This document shows positions 59,948 through 64,000 of a DNA stretch of 64,000 nucleotides, in pieces. Origin of the DNA: Prunella strophiata. Lineage: Eukaryota > Chordata > Aves > Passeriformes > Prunellidae. Under the pieces are notes generated by a model that was given only the letters and a program-made list of their open reading frames with translations, was not told where the DNA came from and ran no database searches. Every line of letters begins with the position of its first letter. The first letter of the stretch is position 1. The stretch covers positions 28,308,310-28,372,309 of the forward strand of contig JAZBQD010000015.1 in NCBI GenBank assembly GCA_036583965.1, in the 5' to 3' direction. Position numbers and translations under genes: made by a program.

Positions 59948-60260
59948 CGAAGCTGTTAAACTTAATGAGCGGTTTAATCGCTCTTCTTGTGCTCGCATTT
60001 TCCTCCCTTCAAGCAGCACCTCCCCGCCACACCAGTGCGCACTCGGTCACCTCTCCGGCAAAGGAAATCCGTGAACGAACCTGTTCTCTGAGCCAGAGGC
60101 GGAACAGCTCTGGCCAAAAGGAGGTACTGGTCCCGGTCCCGGTCCCGGTCCCGGCAGCCGGGCGTGTCCCAGCAGATCCCGGCGCTCCTGTAGCTGCTGT
60201 CGGAGGAGCCGCTGTCTTCACAGCCCCGCTCCTGCCACGCAGGCACTCGGAGCTGCCTGA
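59940..60260. other. CpG-rich patch with a signal-peptide-like open frame
   Basis: About 320 bases with well over 20 CpGs in a CpG-poor region. On the + strand an ATG at 59965 opens a 109-codon frame (to 60294) whose first residues, MSGLIALLVLAFSSLQAAPP, resemble a secretory signal peptide. Later residues include a VPVPVPVP run from a 6-bp repeat. I recognise no homologue. The ATG lies slightly before the start site predicted from the nearby TATA element, which argues against simple coding use. It could equally be a small CpG island for an unseen transcript. Confidence 0.3.
60129..60152. repeat. (GGTCCC)4 hexanucleotide repeat
   Basis: Four perfect GGTCCC units in the CpG-rich patch. In the + frame they encode Val-Pro repeats. 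Confidence 0.95.
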
Positions 60261-61276
60261 CTTGTACCATCAGAGTGGGGAATCCTATGGCTGATTCCTG
60301 TAGATATAAAAAGGAAGGGATTTGAAGTCGTATAATTACCAAAGAAGCATTTAAGTGATATTTCAGAAACTAAATTCCACTAATTAAATACCACTTTAAG
60401 AGATAATAATCTCTGCTGCAATTGATGTTTCTGAAGACAGATGGGCTGTCTTCAGAATTAGAGTTCTCATCCTGTTTTCTGCATTAAAGGGATTCCATTT
60501 TAGGCCAAAATTCAATACCTATCCTTCCCTCCCTCCACTCCTGCACAGCCTTTGTCTCTTTTTGATCCAGTTCTGCACTAAGACATGCCTAGCTTAGGTG
60601 CATTTGGTTCAGAAATACTTCATAACCTCATGTACTTCCCAGAGAAAATTATGAGACAGAATGATTCAGTCTTTACCTGCATCAGTAACTTCCTCTAACC
60701 TTATTCATTGTAATAAAATAATTCACTAGATTCAAATTTAGAATGCAAATAATCTTAGCTGCAAGAAAACAATTTCTGTTTCAATGACCTGTGCATTTTG
60801 TACTTTGCATGCTGCCATCATCCTGCTTTATGCTACCACATTTGAGACCTGTTCTCCAAATGTGGCCTTACAGAATCATTATGTTACAATATTACCTCTG
60901 GTGTGAGGCTCTCATGGAAATCTGCTGCACCAGAAGCAACTTTTTAGCAATGCAAATATCGCTTAGAGAACAATAATATTATTTTGGTGCCCTTAACCGA
61001 ACATATTATTTTCCAGTTTATTTGCCTAAACTGACAACTTTTTTCTCCCTCTCCCACACACTCATCTCTCTGATGCCAAGAAAAATATTTATGTTATAAA
61101 AATTGTTTGAAGACTAAGCTACACTTCTCTTTCTGGCTTACAAAATAAAAAGCAAACATTATGCTAAGATTTATGTTCTAAAATTAACTTTGGAGAGGAA
61201 AAAGAATTTGCACCTTTCGGAATTATATTTTGCCTGTTTATCCCCAGAAGATACCACTGTGAACAGACACAGCTCT

Positions 61277-61384
61277 TCCTTTTTTTTTTTTTTTTGGTTG
61301 GTTTTCTTTTTTTGTTTGTTTGTTTGTTTTGTTTGTTTGTTTGTTTTTTGTTTTGTTTGGTTTTTTGTTTTGTTTTTTTTTTTT
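61277..61384. repeat. T-rich (TTTG)n low-complexity tract
   Basis: About 108 bases consisting of T runs and TTTG/GGTT units. It explains the Phe/Cys-rich false frames on the + strand and the Lys/Asn/Gln-rich one on the minus strand. Confidence 0.95.
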
Positions 61385-61839
61385 ATAATTTCTGGGGAAG
61401 GAGAAGAGTTTTCAAACACATTTATTTCAATGCAAGGCAAATGACAAGCAAATTTCTCATTACTCTGCCTCAGCTTTGCCTTGTGATATCTATTGTAAAG
61501 TCTTGCTCTGAGACAAGACTTCATTGGGTTTTTTTTCCCAAGTTGTAAAAAGCCAAAATTTACAGGTGGTGAGAAAGGGAGTAACCACTACCAAGGACTG
61601 GATTAAACCACCAAGGTTGTTTTTAACCAAGCAAGGGCCATAGCTGCAAGTTTCTTGTCTGACTCTGACAATCACTAGTCCACCAAACATTCATTTCAAT
61701 ATTTCTCAGTAATATGTGAACATTCTCCTTTGGCTATTGGCTAAAAGCAAATTTACCCATCCTTCCCAGGCTTTTAAACTGTTAGCTTTGTAGGCTTTTT
61801 AGCTTTCCTTCTAAATACTATAAGTGTAGTATTTATATA

Positions 61840-61895
61840 ACTACTATATATATAAAAGGTACATGTGATAATATATGTGTGTATATATATATTTC
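61840..61895. repeat. (TA)n/(TG)n microsatellite
   Basis: Two short TA runs flank a TGTGATAATATATGTGTG segment. Simple sequence. Confidence 0.8.
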
Positions 61896-62926
61896 AGAGA
61901 TGCTTTTCACAAAATTAGTTTTCATAGTGACAACATCCAGAAAAAGGGGCGAAAACTATAAACTAGCCCTTCTTAGAAAAAATGAGAATAAAAATATGTG
62001 CAGCCTAAAACTATATTACATGCAGCTGATACCAAAAGCAACACCACGTTTGCTGAGGCAGGTGGGAACTGCACAGTCTCGAGATCGGGACACATTTTTT
62101 TCCACGCATTCAGTGGAAGTAAAAACTTATCCCGTGCTGACCTCCTGTGGTACGTAAGGAATCTGCAGTCGCCAAAAATAGTAGCCAGAAGTCAAGAGCA
62201 CGGCGAGATGGGAGAAATACCGATGGGCTGGTGCTCCAGTCCCAGGCTGGGAGCGCAGGGAACACAATGGGCACGTCCCAGAGGACACATCCCACACCCC
62301 TTTAAACTTTGGTGTTTAACTCTCATGCACACAGAATCCTACACCTTACCCAATATTTAAACATGGTGAATTAATCAGGTAAAAACAGCTCCTAAATTTG
62401 AGAAGGATTGCTCTAAAATCCTTGCAAAGAGATATGAACAGCTTGAAATCTTGTCCTTCATCCTTGCAGGTCAGAGCTGTGCTTGTGTCATCACCAGCAC
62501 TGAATTGTCTCACTGTGCACAAGGCATGGAGCATCCCTCTCTCACTACTTGTGGTTGAGAGCATTTGACTAATTAATCTGTGGAAGGCCAAGTCTTTTTC
62601 CTCACTTCTAATACCTTTGCTGTTGTTCCATTCCCCACCAGCATGGTGCACACCACAGCTGTCCAAGGGAGGTGATACACGTGCTCTACAGCTCAATATT
62701 CACTCCTCTAAAGGCCTGCCCACCCATTCCATTTAGGCTCCAGAGGATCAGAAAATGAGTCAGTAAGTGGGAACCCAAATACATTTAACACCATTCCTCA
62801 GTGGTGAGCCCATTTAAGGGAAGCAGACGCTACTAGCTCTGCCAGGAGTGAGCTGTCAGACCCTGAGGGCTGGGACAAGACCAGGATTATCATATTCTTA
62901 CCCCACCCTGAAGTCCAGTTGCACTA

Positions 62927-63219
62927 TGTTGCTGTAGGACACAAACAACATGACATGGACAGCAGCTCTTTGCAAGGTGTGAGAGAGCAAAAAGAGGAAG
63001 TTTATTGAATTCTGACTCCATTTATAGATTTCTGAAATCCCAGTGTCATTGGAGGGTGACAGTGCCACCTCCTCAATGCCACTGGACAACCCAACAGTCC
63101 ATCAAGTTGCTTGTCCCCCATAGAGGAATGCAAAATAAGTTATTTAGTGTGTGAGAAAGTTCTGCACAAGAATGTAAACATCAGAAGGCTTTAGAGAAAC
63201 TTAAAAAATCAGGACGACA
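62927..63219 (-). mobile_element. Short solo LTR (ERVK-like) with perfect 6-bp TSD
   Basis: The element begins TGTTGCTGTAGG and ends CAGGACGACA on the + strand. It is flanked by identical GCACTA at 62921-62926 and 63220-63225. Read on the minus strand it starts TGTCGTCCTG and has AATAAA (TTTATT at 63000) well before its end, the usual LTR layout. Length is 293 bases. A 6-base duplication is typical of beta-retrovirus-like (ERVK) insertions. Its text resembles LTRs I associate with passerine genomes; the family name is not certain. No internal region is present, so it is a solo LTR. Confidence 0.88.
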
Positions 63220-63225
63220 GCACTA

Positions 63226-64000
63226 GGTACTCTTTCATTTTGGTAGACTTATACCTGTCCCACTAGGCCTGCTTCCCCATCCCTGGGATACACCTCAGCT
63301 ACTCTCCAGATGATGCAGGGCATTCCCAATCCTCACAGTGACCAACAGTGCCCATACAAGTGTTCAGTAAAAAGGCAGCTCTGAGTCCTACCTCAGAAGA
63401 GGGAACAAATTCATTCCTGTAGCCTTGCTCTTTGTCACTGGCAGAAGCAGCACTGTGTATAAAGCAGGCCTTCCCAGGCACCCTCTGAAACCAGAGCACA
63501 CCGAGGGTGCCTTCATCTTACCACACAGCTGGAACTGCTACTCAAACACAAACACAAAATCCTCCTAGCTGCAGATCCTGTGCTTTCAAGTCCCACCCCT
63601 GCACAGTGAGCAACCACCCCCAGAAATCACTGCCAGATATGCTTTTAAGTCTCTTTCAGGCCATCACCACACCTTGTAGCCATAGCAGAGGAGAAACTGG
63701 CACTTTAATTTTGCTTCTCACTATTTGTCTCCTTTTCTATGCTCTGGTGTCTGTCAGCATCGCGGCCGCTGCCTCCCGTCGTGCCTGCGGTGTGAAGTCA
63801 GTGCAGTGGTGACTCACAGAGCCAAGTTTAGCCTGAGTTTTCAGCCAGGCCTGACCAGGCTTTCCAGAGTGCTGTAGGGCAGAGATTTCTGTTTGGAGAC
63901 TTAAATGACATCCTCTTCAGAAAAGGGCTGGTTCCTTCCTTCTGGTCACAGACCTCTTGACCTATGAAACCAAACAGGATACAGAAAAAGGGAAGGAAGG
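63226..64000. other. Intergenic sequence, no gene recognised
   Basis: Medium-GC unique DNA. A short CpG cluster near 63757-63790 includes GCGGCCGC. The open frame at 63507-63812 is not recognised and shows no supporting features. Nothing else is supported. Confidence 0.6.

Larger units (their letters stand above)
59061..62920. other. Intergenic region downstream of ZNF704
   Basis: No gene was recognised. Apart from the CpG patch (59940-60260) it contains simple repeats (59768-59831, 61277-61384, 61840-61895) and AT-rich unique DNA. 62180-62290 is somewhat GC-richer. In human, ZBTB10 lies tail-to-tail with ZNF704 in this direction, but no ZBTB10 exon is visible here. Confidence 0.6.

Noticed and set aside
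61171..61548. Phe/Cys-rich (+) and Lys/Gln-rich (-) open frames
   Set aside because: They are produced by the T/TTTG low-complexity tract at 61277-61384.
1..64000. CRISPR arrays, tRNA/rRNA genes, bacterial operons
   Set aside because: No regularly spaced direct repeats, no tRNA-like A/B box pairs, and the gene structure is clearly spliced and vertebrate.

Overview
This window looks like vertebrate nuclear DNA from a bird, probably a songbird. The evidence is several 3' fragments of CR1 LINEs (the dominant avian interspersed repeat), solo retroviral LTRs that resemble families I know from passerines, long introns with consensus GT/AG sites, and low CpG content. There is no bacterial-style coding; nearly all short open frames are chance frames in introns or flanks.

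The one gene I can support is the 3' part of ZNF704 (also called Gig1; paralogue of ZNF395 and SLC2A4RG) on the + strand. Seven coding exons lie at 19845-19948, 24044-24276, 27838-27938, 30274-30536, 35152-35256, 40903-40997 and 42557-42668 (stop). Reading frames and intron phases (1, 0, 2, 0, 0, 2) fit together except for one extra base in the fourth exon. The exons encode about 336 residues: a conserved Ser/Pro-rich segment, a short basic motif, one C2H2 zinc finger, a second Ser/Thr/Pro-rich region, and a C-terminal C-clamp. The start codon and N-terminal exons are upstream of the window, so 1-19844 is read as intron.

Layout: 1-19844 is upstream intron with an antisense solo LTR (8214-8744, TSD GTGGT) and a CR1 tail. 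19845-42668 holds the seven exons with CR1 copies, an antisense ERVL-like LTR (about 28431-28992) and stretches that read like conserved non-coding DNA. 42669 to about 59060 is 3' UTR and/or downstream flank with several candidate poly(A) signals. 59060-64000 is intergenic, with a CpG-rich patch at 59940-60260 and a short solo LTR with a perfect 6-bp target duplication (62927-63219, TSD GCACTA).

The most notable observations are the single-base frame break in an otherwise conserved ZNF704 exon (near 30317-30325), a CR1 insertion ending about 30 bases before a ZNF704 3' splice site, a CpG-retaining AT-rich intronic block (36540-37290) that may be an enhancer, and an isolated CpG patch with a TATA-like element and a signal-peptide-like frame. 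I found no convincing novel system, and no tRNA, rRNA or CRISPR array.
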